A stretch of DNA of 64,000 nt from Pseudoalteromonas sp. SMS1 (lineage in GTDB: Bacteria > Pseudomonadota > Gammaproteobacteria > Enterobacterales > Alteromonadaceae): positions 372,001-436,000 of the forward strand of contig NZ_JAKGBI010000001.1 of NCBI RefSeq assembly GCF_021530565.1, given 5' to 3'. Numbering within the stretch: position 1 is the first letter of the stretch; each line of letters begins with the position of its first letter. Position numbers and translations under genes: made by a program. Shown here in pieces: positions 42,211 through 55,600 of the stretch. The notes beneath the pieces were generated by a model. That model was not told the DNA's origin. It saw only the letters and a list, made by a program, of their open reading frames with translations, and did not search any database.

Positions 42211-44625
42211 TTACTCATAACGTAACGACTCACTCGGCTCACAGAGCACCGCCTTGCGTGCAGGAATATAGATGGCTACAGTCACCAATGAGCTAATCGT
42301 TAAAATGATCCCAAGCCCCACTAAAATAGAGAGCAATGGGCTGATCCCAATGAGACTTGTCGCCGCGATTAAAATCGGCGCGACGAGCAGCGCCGCAATA
42401 AAGAACCCAATAGATAACTGCACAGCACCCTGCTTAACAAAGTGCTTGATGATATCCAAATCATCTGCCCCCAGTGCGCGTCTAAGTCCTATTTCTTGAG
42501 TCTTTTGGACTATCGTATTGCTCGTTAGGCCATACACCCCCGTCATAGCGATTAACACGGAGAAAATACCGCAACGAATAAACAAATCGGTCATCGTGGT
42601 GGCCATCATTGTTAATTTGGCAAGCATTTCGTCATAATTGCGGATGCGAGAAGGTACCATGAAGCTATCGACGCTATTCACCGAGTTTATGAGTTCCTCT
42701 CGCGCACGCTGTTCTATGCCTCGGTACTTCACTAACACGCCAGCCGAAGGCATCACGGATTGTGCAAAAGGTAAGTAGATAGCTGCGTGAGTTAGAGCGC
42801 TTTCCACAAACAAATCACCGCGTTTAACATCACTGAGAATACCCACAATGGTGTACTCATCGTCTGTTTCGTCTTCGACTAATTTAATACGCTTTCCAAG
42901 TGCTTCGCTTCCGCCAAAATGCGTGTCAGCCAAGTACTGACTAATCATGGCGGTCTTTAGGCCATCTTTGTTATCACGAGAGTCAAACGAACGGCCATTG
43001 AGTAAGTCCATCCCAACTAATTGCTCACTTTCAGAAAGTATCACTAGGTTCGCTTTTGGATAGCTGTCTTCACTTTCATAGGCCACATCGTCAGTGCCAA
43101 ACTTCACGGCACCCAGTTCTTGCAACAACATTGCGGATTCAAACTCAGGGTTGACCCTCAAGCGTGACAACAATTGCTGGAAAAACATCAATTGCTTATC
43201 CTCATCCGTATAAGTCGTTTCATCTAATGCTATTTCAGTGTGTAACAGGTTGGTTGTATCCATGCCAAAATCAACATTGGCAACGCGTCCAGCCACGATA
43301 GCCATAATGCTGCCAAGCAACACAATCACTGAAATAAGCACGATTTGCACAATGACCAATGCGCGCGATACTTTCCCTGTGAACTTCCCTTGAGATCCGC
43401 GAGAGCCATCTTTCAAAACAGTATTAATGTTTAAATTAGTTGCGCTCAACGTCGGTAAGAAAGACACCAAGAACATGGCAAAAAACACAAAAATAACCGT
43501 TGATTGCACCGTATCTAAATCAATCCCCCAGCTCCACCAAAACGGTAAGTCCCCTTCAAAGGCATTGTTAAAGAACGCGTCAGTCAGACCCAACATCCAA
43601 CCGCACAGCATCAGCGCAAAACCCCCTCCAACGAGACAAATAATGATCGATTCCAACATCATCTGAAGAATAAGTTTACCGCGAGGCGCGCCTAGCGCGA
43701 GACGAATGGCTAACTCATTGACCCGCTCATTGGTGCGAGCCAAGATCAAGTTGCCCACATTAATACATACCAATAGCAAGATAAAAATCGATACAACATT
43801 GAGCAACAAAAATACAATTTCGCCCTCATTCCCCGTTTGTGCTAGCTGAAAGCTACTCACAAAAGCAGCATCAATGATATCCTCGTCTTCTTTTGAAACT
43901 TGAAACTGTAGTTGAGTCAGCTTCAATATGGATGTTAGCTCTGTATTTACCTCTCTGATTGTCGTGTCATGTTTTACACGGGCAAAGGCACTCATTGGCG
44001 CGTCGGCATAGCCGATTGGATTTAACTCAATATCATTTAGCGGGATCCACATCTCAGCGCTGATTGGAAAGGTGTAATACTTGGGCATCACACCCACAAT
44101 GCGCGTTGGTATATTATCAATGCGTACCACAGACCCGATAATTGCAGGATCGCCTGCAAATGTGGCCTGCCAAACACGGTGACTTAATACAGCAACTTTT
44201 TCGGCGCCGGGTCTACCATCACCTTGCACAAACCCCCGCCCGAGTAACGGTTTAGTACGACTGAATTGAAATATGTTCCAGCTTGCATATGTGGTTTTCA
44301 CACTGCGCGTGGCTCCCTGATCAAAGATGATTGAAGCGCCATTAACATATAATCCAAACTCATCAAGGGTCTGCGCATGCTGTTGCATTTGAGCCAATTC
44401 AAATGCGTCTAACGAACGATTTCGATTTTTTTCCTTCCCTTGTACTCGCACAACTTGCTGCGCATCACCTATGGGTAATGGTTTATACAACATGGTGTTC
44501 AATACGGAGTAAACATACATACTGACAGCTAGTCCGCCTGCCAACACCAACATCGTGATCACAGCAAAAAACGGACTTTTTATCAGTAACCTGACAGCGT
44601 AATTAAAATCTGAAAAGCTCAGCAT
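42211..44625 (-). CDS. MacB/FtsX-type ABC transporter permease
   Basis: An 804-residue permease made of two tandem MacB_PCD plus FtsX units. Helices are at about residues 18-40 (FFAVITMLVLAGGLAVSMYV), 270-300, 325-350, 375-395, 425-450 and three near the C-terminus (from 680). The N-terminal NYAVRLLIKSPF, then LNTMLYKPLPIGDAQ, is typical of long permeases without a fused ATPase. With the ATPase (9 bp upstream) and the adaptor it forms a MacAB-type tripartite exporter, probably for the NRPS product. Its stop overlaps a possible start of the TauD-like gene. Confidence 0.85.
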   Translation of the reverse strand: MLSFSDFNYAVRLLIKSPFFAVITMLVLAGGLAVSMYVYSVLNTMLYKPLPIGDAQQVVRVQGKEKNRNRSLDAFELAQMQQHAQTLDEFGLYVNGASIIFDQGATRSVKTTYASWNIFQFSRTKPLLGRGFVQGDGRPGAEKVAVLSHRVWQATFAGDPAIIGSVVRIDNIPTRIVGVMPKYYTFPISAEMWIPLNDIELNPIGYADAPMSAFARVKHDTTIREVNTELTSILKLTQLQFQVSKEDEDIIDAAFVSSFQLAQTGNEGEIVFLLLNVVSIFILLLVCINVGNLILARTNERVNELAIRLALGAPRGKLILQMMLESIIICLVGGGFALMLCGWMLGLTDAFFNNAFEGDLPFWWSWGIDLDTVQSTVIFVFFAMFLVSFLPTLSATNLNINTVLKDGSRGSQGKFTGKVSRALVIVQIVLISVIVLLGSIMAIVAGRVANVDFGMDTTNLLHTEIALDETTYTDEDKQLMFFQQLLSRLRVNPEFESAMLLQELGAVKFGTDDVAYESEDSYPKANLVILSESEQLVGMDLLNGRSFDSRDNKDGLKTAMISQYLADTHFGGSEALGKRIKLVEDETDDEYTIVGILSDVKRGDLFVESALTHAAIYLPFAQSVMPSAGVLVKYRGIEQRAREELINSVNSVDSFMVPSRIRNYDEMLAKLTMMATTMTDLFIRCGIFSVLIAMTGVYGLTSNTIVQKTQEIGLRRALGADDLDIIKHFVKQGAVQLSIGFFIAALLVAPILIAATSLIGISPLLSILVGLGIILTISSLVTVAIYIPARKAVLCEPSESLRYE

Positions 44626-44634
44626 ATAAAACCC

Positions 44635-45390
44635 TTATACCGAACCGACCGACGCAGCCATGATCGGTGCTTTTATCACGGTGTCATCGTCGACGACAAC
44701 ACCCCTAACATCACTGTGGATCACGCCATCGAATAGGCTGATTTGCCGTTGCGCCCGCTTTGCGGCTTCCGGATTATGAGTGACAATACACACCGTCGCC
44801 CCATCCTGATGCAAACGCTCAAGTAATGAAGTCACGATTTCGGCATTTTTAGAATCAAGATTACCAGTCGGCTCGTCAGCCAAAATTAGCGGAGGAGAGC
44901 CAACTATCGCTCGCGCTACCGCGATACGTTGCTGTTGTCCGCCAGAAAGTTGCGAGGGGTAATGTTTACTGCGGTGCTGCATTTCGACGCGCTCTAATGC
45001 ATGCTGCACATATTCACTAATCTGTGACTTATTCATGTCTTTGCGGTATGTCAAAGGCAACGCCACGTTCTCAGCTATCGTAAGGTCACTGATCAAATTA
45101 AACGACTGAAACACAAACCCGATTTGCTTGTTTCTAACTGCGGCCCGCTCTGCTCGAGATAAATCAGACACATCGTGGCCGCCCAAAATATACTGGCCTG
45201 CGGTTTGTGTATCGAGCAACCCGAGCACAGACAGTAAGGTTGACTTACCGCACCCTGAAGGGCCAGAAAGTGACACATACTCCCCCTTACCAATATTCAG
45301 ATTGATGCCATTGAGCGCTTTCGTTTCAACATCCTCAGTCAAAAATGACTTTTCAACGTTGATCAATTGAATTAGGTTTTCTGAACTCAT
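44635..45390 (-). CDS. MacB/LolD-type ABC transporter ATPase
   Basis: A 251-residue nucleotide-binding domain with Walker [11 protein letters not shown]-loop in [11 protein letters not shown], signature [15 protein letters not shown], Walker [13 protein letters not shown] and H-loop IVTHNPE. It powers the permease encoded directly downstream. Its start overlaps the adaptor stop by 4 bp, so all three exporter proteins are translationally coupled or nearly so. Confidence 0.92.
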   Translation of the reverse strand: MSSENLIQLINVEKSFLTEDVETKALNGINLNIGKGEYVSLSGPSGCGKSTLLSVLGLLDTQTAGQYILGGHDVSDLSRAERAAVRNKQIGFVFQSFNLISDLTIAENVALPLTYRKDMNKSQISEYVQHALERVEMQHRSKHYPSQLSGGQQQRIAVARAIVGSPPLILADEPTGNLDSKNAEIVTSLLERLHQDGATVCIVTHNPEAAKRAQRQISLFDGVIHSDVRGVVVDDDTVIKAPIMAASVGSV

Positions 45391-46658
45391 AGCAACCCCT
45401 TAATTAGAATCGATTCATGGCTATCCCACGCGGATGAATCAGAGACAATGACACGGTCACCTTCGTTAAGCCCCTTTACAACTTCGATATAACGCGCCGA
45501 TGTACGCCCCATATCGACAACTGTTCGAGAAGCAGATGACCCATCAGAATCAATCCGGTATAACGTTGCAGGGCGATAACTTTGCGCAAATGTTGGACGG
45601 CTCACAAACAAGGCTTCAGACTTTCTCTCAATTTCAATCACGCCCTCAATACTTAAATCAGGACGCGCTTCTGCTGGCAACGCACCCGCTATCGTCACTT
45701 CAACTTTTACGACACCTTGTACAACAGCAGGATCAATACGTGCAACCATGCCTTCCACTTCACTGCTTCGGGTATCGATCATGACGCGCTGACCGACGGC
45801 AATATCACGGACCTGAAACTCTTGTACATTTAGCATGGCCACTAGGTTATCTTCAGGCGCAACTTTGGCAATTTGAGTGCCATACGTGACTCTTTCACCC
45901 AAAGAAACAGCCACTTCTTGAATCACGCCGTCGATGCGAGCCCTGACAACCAAGTCATCAATTTGGCGCTGGGTTTTGCTTAACATATTGGTAAGTTTCT
46001 TGAGTCTGGCTTCGTTGGCTTCTTTTTGTGCTTGCATGTTGGCTTCCATCTTTTCCAAGCGCTCTTTTTGCATTTTTATACGCTCAACATGTTGCTCTAT
46101 CGCTAGGAGCAGTTTCTGGTGCGCCAATGCGCCAACCGTTGTATTCCCCTGACTCATGAGTTCTTTTTCAGCCTGCGCTTGCAGTTTGTCACTCTTATAC
46201 TTCAGCTCGGCTTCCACCGCTGAGGTTCTGATATTGGCAATCTCCGACTCTAATGCCATTTCTTTCGCAAAAAAATCTTTGCGCTGCGCTTCGAGTTCCC
46301 ATTTAGATTCATCATACAAATCTTGTAACTGCGGGTTGCTCAGCCGCGCAATGACTTGACCCGCTTTGACTGGCGTACCTGCCTCAAGCTCAATCTTCTC
46401 TACAACCCCCTCCACGTTTGAAGCAATGAGCTGCACATCTTTAGGGATCAAAGTACCCACTCCCCTCACTTCAACGACAAATTCGCCACGGTGAACTTCA
46501 CCGATAACAACATCTTGTTTATCCACGATATAAGATGCGCCATTTAAGCTGGTGAGTGCGATTGCCGAAATTAACACCACTATCGCAACAGCGATAATGG
46601 GCCAATAGCGGCGAAGATTTACTTTTTTGTTTTTTGTTGTATTTCTTGTGATATCCAT
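45387..46658 (-). CDS. Periplasmic adaptor of the MacAB-type exporter (HlyD/MacA-like)
   Basis: 423 residues from ATG 46658, 7 bp after the NRPS stop; the longer frame to 46691 would overlap the NRPS. One membrane helix near residues 20-38 (YWPIIAVAIVVLISAIALT) anchors it. Next come a biotinyl-lipoyl half (VEGVVEKIELEAGTPVKAGQ), a long alpha-hairpin coiled coil (residues 130-235, rich in Lys/Glu/Gln), and a second lipoyl half with beta-barrel (RARIDGVIQEVAVSLGERVT). It should link the inner-membrane ABC permease to an outer-membrane channel. Its place directly after the NRPS supports a role in exporting the peptide. Confidence 0.88.
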   Translation of the reverse strand: MDITRNTTKNKKVNLRRYWPIIAVAIVVLISAIALTSLNGASYIVDKQDVVIGEVHRGEFVVEVRGVGTLIPKDVQLIASNVEGVVEKIELEAGTPVKAGQVIARLSNPQLQDLYDESKWELEAQRKDFFAKEMALESEIANIRTSAVEAELKYKSDKLQAQAEKELMSQGNTTVGALAHQKLLLAIEQHVERIKMQKERLEKMEANMQAQKEANEARLKKLTNMLSKTQRQIDDLVVRARIDGVIQEVAVSLGERVTYGTQIAKVAPEDNLVAMLNVQEFQVRDIAVGQRVMIDTRSSEVEGMVARIDPAVVQGVVKVEVTIAGALPAEARPDLSIEGVIEIERKSEALFVSRPTFAQSYRPATLYRIDSDGSSASRTVVDMGRTSARYIEVVKGLNEGDRVIVSDSSAWDSHESILIKGLL

Positions 46659-46665
46659 ATTTTTC

Positions 46666-49600
46666 TCACTTCTTTTTAACCTGGTTGGCATCTTCTAAAG
46701 TCACCAATATATTCGTTAATTCACTCGCCAAAACATCGGCGTACTGGGTAGACAACATAGACATATGGCTACCAGGTACATCAAGGATCTCTGCTGGTGT
46801 TGAGAGACAACAGGACAAGTGCGCTTGGATCTCAGAATAAGTCCCGTGAGCTAAAACGCCCTGTTGAGCTCGTATCAAAATCGTCTGACCACCAAATAGA
46901 CAACGCGGTTGGTACGATTTGTAAATCTCAAATTGTGTTTTCATGAGCGCCTGTAATGAATGGATAAAGTCACCGTTATTGCTATGTTGTTGCAATGCTT
47001 GCGTTGTGACCTGTTCTTCATATGAACGCACTCCCTCACGCTCGGTGCCGCTTGTTTGAGTTCGACTGACTTCGTCATTCATCATGGCTATCGCCATTTG
47101 CTGAACCACATCATCAGCATGTCGAGCCTCTCTAACGGCATCTGGCAGATATATCAAACTATCTAGCAAAATCAGCGTGACAGATTTACCGAGCTTCTCT
47201 AAAGCAACCGCTAACTCGAAGGCTACTGCACCGCCAAACGAGTGGCCACTCAGCACGTAGCTGTCGCGATAACCATTCGCTAAGATTTCATCTAGATAAC
47301 TTGAAACAATTTGCTCTAAGCGTGTGTGTCGTTTTTGATCCGCTTGCAAACCACATGGTTCAAACACAGACAAACTCACCGTATTGTCCAATGCATTGCC
47401 CAAGGCCTGATAAGACATAGGTAAAAGGCCCGCAGCAGGCACGCACAGCAACTCAAGATCCGAAGAAGGTGTATTATTGATAAGGGTAAGCGACTGCCAC
47501 TGCTCTGCTTGCTTCATCGATCCTTGTTCAATATATTCCGCCAACGCGCCCAAAGTGTTATATAAAAATAAATGGCGAATACTTATATCAATACCATAAA
47601 GCTGGTTAATATTTGACACAAGCTTTATTGCTAGTACGGAATGACCGCCTAAGTCAAAGAAGTTCGCGGTAATGCTGATCGCAGCCACATTCAGCTCCAA
47701 AATCTCAGCAACTAATTCAACTAACTTTTGTTCCCACTCAGTTGCGGGCGCAATGTAACTTGAATCTGCTTGGAACTCGGGTTCTGGTAGGTTTTGCTTG
47801 TCTACTTTACCGTTCGCAGTGATGGGAATATTTGGTAACAGCATGAAGACACTAGGCACCATAAATTCTGGTAAAACGTCTCTAATATCGCCACGCAACT
47901 GCGCAATAAATTCAGCTTTGTCAATCGTTGTTAAGTCCACAGTCGATACGGGGACCACATAGGCGACCAAACGTTGCTGTGCGCTGGAGTGATGCACAGT
48001 GACAACGGCATTAGCAACTTTCGATTGGAGTTTTAATCGGTTTTCTACCTCGCCTAGCTCGACCCTAAAACCACGTATTTTGACTTGATCATCTGCTCTG
48101 CCTAAGTACTCAAGTTCACCTGTTGATAACCACCTCACCACATCCCCGGTGCAATACATACGTAGACCATCGGCCGTAGTTACAAACTTCGACTGCGTCA
48201 GATCAGCCCGTTGCCAATAGCCTTGAGCAAGGCTCGCTCCCCCAATCAGTAATTCACCCGGAACACCGACTGGGACCGGCATATGCGCTTCATTAACGAC
48301 GTGCACAAAGTTATTTGCCGTTGCACGGCCAAGCGTAATTGGTTGCTGTGGCACCACGTCACTGAACGTCGCAACCACTGTTGATTCAGATGGGCCATAC
48401 GCATTTACGACTCGACACTGTTGTGCCCATGCCCAAGCCAGTTCGGGGTCACACGCTTCCCCTCCAACGACTAACACCTCTAATGCATAGTCTCCAGTCA
48501 CCGGGAGCTGTGCCAACATTGCTGGTGGAATGAGGGCGTGAGTAATTTTATTTGCCGCCAAATAAACCGCCAGATCTGTCGCCGACAACCTCGTTTCTTG
48601 GTCGCACAAGTGCAGAGTCGCCCCATTAGTTAATGCCAATAACCAATCCCAGGTTGCGGCATCAAAGCTAAACGAAGAGAATTGCAACACTTGGCTTTGC
48701 TGCTTAACCTCAAAGCTCAGTTGTTGCTCAAACATTAAGTTAGAGACACCTTGGTGTGTCAGCATAACGCCTTTTGGCTTGCCTGTTGATCCTGACGTGT
48801 AAACCATGTAAGCCAGATTTTGCGGCGTTAATGACACCTCAGACACAGGTATATTGTCAGCGTTATATTCAGCAAATAACACCTCTCTGAACTCTCTATC
48901 CAATGGCAGTACGGTTTGTTCAGACAGGAATGGCAGCACTTCTAATACTTCCGCTTGTGTCAGGACGATGTCAATGTGAGAATCCTCGACCATTTCAATT
49001 AAGCGCTGCTCTGGATAGTTAGGGTCCATCGGTAAATATGCTCCCCCCGCCTTCAGCACACCCAGCACGCCAATGAGCATCTCGACCGAGCGGTTTACAC
49101 AAATTCCAATGATTGAATCAGGCGACACGCCTTCGTCAATCAAGTAACGTGCTAATTGGTTAGCCGCCGCATTGAGTTCACCATAGCTCATACTTTGGCT
49201 TTCGCATGCAACCGCTATCGCATCTGGGGTGCTCTCAGCCCATTGCTCAACAGCTTGGTGAGCCATCAATTGAGCTGAATCGGACGGCGTGTACTTATTC
49301 CATCGCGCAATCCGCTCTAAATCCTCAACAGGCGTTAGGTTAGCACCGCGTATTGTCTGGTGTGGATTTTGAGTAAACGTATCAATTGCCATTTCGAAGC
49401 TTTGCGCGATTCGTTCGATTGTTTGCGGGTTAAACAAACTCGTTGCGTATACCCAACGCACATATAACCCTTCGTCGTTCTCACGCATATGCACTTCAAG
49501 ATCGTAGCGAGATTGTTGAGTTTGCCTGTCGATACGACTCACGCTCACCGCATCCAATTCGACATCGGTCATTTCATGATTGTGATAAGTCAAACTCAAT

Positions 49601-52600
49601 TGATACAGTGGCGAATAGGCCAAAGAACGTTCAGGTTTAAGTTCCTCAACAAGTGCCTCGAAAGGGAGCGACTGATGCGCAAACGCATCTAAAGTGGTTT
49701 GCTTAACTTGCGCCAGTAATTCGGTAAATGTTGGGTTCTTCGACACATCACTGCGCAATACCAAGCTATTGACAAAGAAGCCTATTAAAGGCTCAAGGTC
49801 CTTGTGCTGGCGACCAGCAACAGGCGTACCAAGTACAATATCTGACTCACCACTAAAGTGGGCATAGACCACCTTGAGCAGACTTTGCAGTAACATAAAC
49901 AAGCTCGCATCGTGTGTATTTGCAAGCGCATGTAGCTTAGCCACTCTTTCAGGTGCAAGCACACGTACAATATGCGCCCCGTTAAATTGCTGTCTGGCTG
50001 GCCTGCTCTTATCAAGAGGCAAGCCATGTACGGCGGGTAACCCTGACAATTGCGTTTTCCAATAGCTTAAATCGTTCTGGATAGCTTCATCACCCAAAAC
50101 ATTACGCTGCCAATGCGCATAATCAGCATATTGAATATTCAGAGGAGACAGCAGCACTGGGCTTCGCGCACTATGACTCTTGTATAGCGACATAAACTCC
50201 TTCGCTAATACATTCATCGACCAGCCATCTGAAGCAATGTGATGGGTTGATAAAATTAATGCACTCTCATCACTGGGTAATTTAACAACGGTGCAGCGCA
50301 GCGCTGAATCTTGTGTTAAATCAAAAGGCTTTTTCATCTCGTCTTGAACAATGGACAACAATTGTGCGTCTGCGCTCTCACTATCCGTTGATAAATCAAT
50401 ATGACTTAACACCGCGGTACCATGTGGGTGGATTATTTGAACCCCTTCACCTCCCTCATTAGCATAGGTTGTACGCAGTATTTCATGACGCTGCTGCAAT
50501 GTATTTAATACTCTTTGCAATACTTCAACATCAAATCCACGAGAGAATTTCAATGCCACTTGCATATTGTACTGCGCACTGGCACCTTCTAGTTGATAAA
50601 TGAACCACAGCCTTTGTTGTGAGAATGACAAAGGTATTCTAAGCGCCCTATCTACAACTGGGATGGCACTGAATTGCACACACTCTAACGTATCCACATA
50701 GCGTGCAAACGCCTGCAAGCTAGTGTGTTCAAATATAGCGCGTATCGGTATCTCTTTATTTAAACTTTGAGCCAAATGCGACATCATTTGAGTTGCAAGC
50801 AAAGAGTGCCCTCCCAACTCAAAAAAGTCCGCGTGTGCACTGATATTTTCCACACCTAACAGTGTCCCCCATAGTTGAGCTAACTCTATCTCGGTCTCAG
50901 ATTGAGGCGCTACAAATTGGCTAACTGACTGATAAATAGGTGCTGGTAGTTTGCGTTTATCCACTTTGCCATTGCTGGTCAGCGCAAAGTTTTCCACGAC
51001 CATAAATGAAGCCGGTATCATGTAGTGTGGTAGTTGCTGTTTCAAATATTCACGCCATTGTCTAACCGCTTCTGATTCAGCAATATCAAGAGAGTTCGTC
51101 AACGTAACGTACGCAATCAATTGCTTGGTACCAGAAGACTCGTCTACCAACACAACGGCCTTCGAGATATGTGTATGATTTACCAGTTGCTGCTCTATTT
51201 CACCAAGCTCAATCCTAAAGCCCCTGATTTTTACTTGTGAGTCTTTTCGCCCGATAAACTCCAGTACACCCTCTGCGTTTCTTTTACCCAAATCCCCCGT
51301 GTAATAATACCGATGACCATCTTGATGTTGGACAAAACGTTCGGAGGTTAAACCCGCATCCAAATACCCTTTTGCCAACGAAGCGCCCCCGATCCGAATT
51401 TCGCCGCTTACACCGACAGGCTGTATCTCTCCTGCGTTGTTCACAACATCAACCACAACATTATCTAGCGCACTCCCCAAGGTAATCGGTTCGCCTTGGT
51501 AGATTTGCGCATGCGTTACCGCTACAGTACTTTCAGATGGACCATACGAATTATAAACATGACACTTTTGTGCCCAGCGCCACGCCAAAGATTGCTCACA
51601 CGCTTCACCAGCAACAATTAAAGCCTCAAGGCTATATGCCTTGTCCACGGACATGTGCGTTAGTATCGCAGGGGGGATCGCGGCATGTGTAATGTCGTTA
51701 TCAAGTAAAAATTGCGCTAAGTGACGCGCGGACAGACGCTGCTCTTGGTTACAGATATGTAAGCTTGCGCCATTCGCCAACGCCCAGAGCCACTCAAATG
51801 TTGCACCATCGAAACTGAGCGAAGCAAAAGCCATGACTCGACTTGTACTTTCAACATGGTACAGCTTCTGCTGATTTCGCTGTAAATTTGCTAGCCCGCC
51901 ATGCGTCAGTAAAACACCTTTTGGTGTACCCGTAGAACCCGATGTAAATATGCAGTATGCAGCACTGTCAGATTCAATCCCTGTTTCACATTTAGCAATG
52001 TTTTCCTCACTCATAGCAGCCAAGAGCGCATTGCGAATGTCCTTATCCATCGGAAAAGTTTGGTAGTCGGCCAAACACGATAAGGATTCAATCACCGAGT
52101 TTTGCGAAATCACCCACTCTACATCTGCCTCTTCGAGCATGGTGACAATTCGATCTTCGGGGTACTCTGGATCAATAGGCAAATACGCCCCGCCGGCTTT
52201 CAACACAGCGAGTATCGCAATGCTCATCTCGACTGTTCGCTCAACACATACAGCCACCAAAGTGCCTGATTTTAAACCTTGGGCTCTAAAAAACGCAGCA
52301 AGTTGGTTCGCGGTACGGTTCAATTCACAGTAAGAGAGTGTGTCTTCATCACAGCTTACAGCCAGCGCATTCGGTTGTAATTGAGCCCAGTATTCAACAC
52401 GTTCGTGCGCAAGCTGTAGCTCGTCGAGCGCAGCAACTGGCCAATTCCCTGAATGCCGATTGATCACACTGAGATCATCGTGCGGCATAATATTAAGGCG
52501 AGAAATCGGTAACTGCGTATCCGTGACAATGCTATTAAGCAATGTTGCAAAACTGTCGGCAAAACTGGCCACCGTTCGCTCATCGAAAATGGCTGTTGCA

Positions 52601-55600
52601 TAAAGCCAACGTAGGTGTATGCCGTCATCACTCACTGAAACATTAATGTGCATATCAACATCGACCGATGTAACATCTTTGCCATATGTCGAGACCTCCA
52701 CATCAGGTAAACTGAGCGCTGGGGCTGCGTTGTTTTGCATCGCGAGTGCAATTTGAAACAACGGCGCATGACTCAAATGACGCTCTGGGTTTAGGCGCTC
52801 AACTAAGCTGTCAAACGGTGTGTGCTGATTGGCAAACGCATCCACAACCATTTTCTTTGATTGGTTTAAGAAGGTGCTAAAAGACTGTGTGCCATCGACC
52901 TGATTTCGCAATACTAGGTTGTTCACAAAGAATCCAACCAAAGGCTCAACTTCGGCACGATTTCGACCCGCTATGGGTGTGCCTAAGACAATATCCTGTT
53001 CATTACTCCATCGCGATATTAAGGTCGCAAGGGCCGCTTGCATCAAAATAAATAAGCTCACTTGGTGGGACTTTGCAAACCCATCCAATTTATCAGCTAA
53101 AGCAGGCGCGATCAGCTGTGAATGACGCTGCGCACGATAGTCTTGCTGATTAGGTCTTGCTCTATCAAGCGGCAATCCATGTGTCACTGGCAAGTCTTTC
53201 AATTGCTGTTGCCAATAATCCCACTCTAATTGTAAAACGTCTCCGCCACGAGCATCTATTTGCCACTGAGCATAGTCTGAATATTGAATGGGAAGCGGTG
53301 GTAAATTTACGTCTTCACCAGTTATCAAAGCACTATAAAACGCAATAAATTCATGGCTTAAAATACCTTTTGACCAACCGTCCGTTGCAATGTGGTGAAC
53401 CGTGACAAACATCACAAAATCATCATCTCCACAGTGCGCGATGGCGTAGCGTAAACTTGGCTCGTGACGTAAATCGAATGCGTATTTTAATTCTTGCTTT
53501 GCTTTTTGTTTGAGTGCAATTTCTTGCTCATCTTCGCCAAGGTCATATAAATCTATGAACTCTGGCTTGATAGTCACGTCCTGCAATACGCGCTGTATGA
53601 CGCGCTCTCCCTCATCATTGTATACAGAACGCAATATTTCGTGACGGTTCACGATGGCTGAAATTGATTTTTCCACGGTTCGCAGATTCAACTTGCCTTT
53701 AAAACGTAAGACGATTGACTGGTTATAATCAGCCCCGGCTCCATCGAGCTCATTAACAAACCACAGTCTTTGCTGTGCATAAGAAAGCGGCGCCTCTTTT
53801 TTTGCCAACTTCTCGATTGGCTTGCTTTGTTCATCCGTATTGCTGCTGTCAATGTACGCGGCTAACTCGCTCAGAGTTGGATGTTCGAATGCAGCACGTA
53901 CCGATATATGTTTACTTAGCCGCTTATTCACTTGATTCACGACCCGAGTAGCCAGCAAAGAGTGACCCCCAATTTCAAAGAAATTATCGCTCGCATTAAT
54001 GTGGGACACACCCAAAATGCCCTGCCAGACTTTGGCAACTAAAATCTCTGTAGAAGTCGACGGCTCTTTCTGCGTCGCGTGGTGCTCTATTTCTATCTGG
54101 CTCAGTGCACGTCTATTCACTTTACCATTGGCTGTCAACGGCAACACATCCAACACCGCATACAACTTAGGGAGCATGTACTCTGGCAGCCATTGCTTAA
54201 TGAACAAACGAATATCATCCAACGAGGTTCGCTCTGTATTACCAGAGGTCAGAACGATATACGCAGCTAAATAGCGTGCATCCCCTTCCCCTAACGCAAG
54301 TACGACCGCAGTCTCAATTTGCGCGCAACGCACGAGCATACTTTCAATTTCACCCAGCTCAATTCTGAATCCCCGGATCTTGACCTGATTGTCCGCACGA
54401 CCCAAACACTCGATATCTTGACTTGGCAGCAACCGCCCTAAATCTCCAGTACGATAAGCGCGCTGTCCGTTCTCTAAGGTGACAAACTTCTCAGCAGTCA
54501 AGGTTTGTTGACCCCAATAGCTCAGTGCTAAGTTCACGCCTGTGACGCAGATCTCACCAGGCACCCCGCTTGGTTGTATCTGACCATTATTGACGATGAG
54601 CACCGTGTTGTTCGCAATTGCTTTGCCAATGGGTGCACTGGCACTTTGAATGTCTTCTTGTACAACATAAAAGCTCACATCCGACATGGTTTCAGTAGAG
54701 CCATACAAGTTAACAATTTGCGTACTCGCGAGCAGACGCTTGAGATTGTTTGCAAGCTGCCCTTGTAGCGGTTCGCCACTTAAGAACCAGTAACGCATTG
54801 CCTGTAATGCTGTGCCAACACCTTCAACGGCACTCACTGCTCGAGCCAATGAGGGGGCTGTGACAATGCGAGTGACGCCATGTGCCGCCAACGTCTCAAC
54901 AAGTCGATTCTGATCCAAGACAACATCGTTTGAAATCAAGACAGATTGCGTGCCCGCAACCAGAGGCGTAAACATTTCCCACACTGAGCGAATAAACGCA
55001 GAGCTGGTGACAACAGCCGTCACTTCGTCATGAGAAAATGCAAACTCGTCTAACATCCAGTTGATGCGGTTTGACAGTGACTTATGACTGCCCACCACCC
55101 CTTTCGGGTTACCTGTTGTCCCAGACGTGTATATGATGTGCGCAGGCGCCTCTGGTGAAATTACTGGCCACTGAACATCCTGTATTAATGGAACGCCCGT
55201 GGACATTTCTACCATTAAGCTATGGCTTGACTCGGGCAATCTCGCGATCAGAGTGTCTTCAGTTAGCACAATGCGCGCGTCCACATCTGCCAAGATGTAA
55301 GCCACTCGCTCATCAGGAAACTCTGTAGAAATAGGAACATACACTGCGCCAACGCGCAGCGTTGCCAATGCAGCAATGACCCATTCGCAACGTCTTGTCA
55401 TCAGCACAGCAATATGATCACCGGGCTTGACCCCTTCATCCATTAAATCAAGCGCCAAACACTCCGCTTGTTCACATAGTTGCTTGTAAGTGAGCGCCGT
55501 GTGGCCATCTTGTAACGCGATTGACTCGCTGTCAGTCTGTCCATGCGCCCAAATCTGATCAACAATGTTGCTTGGTGTCTCGATTGTTCGACCTTGAGGG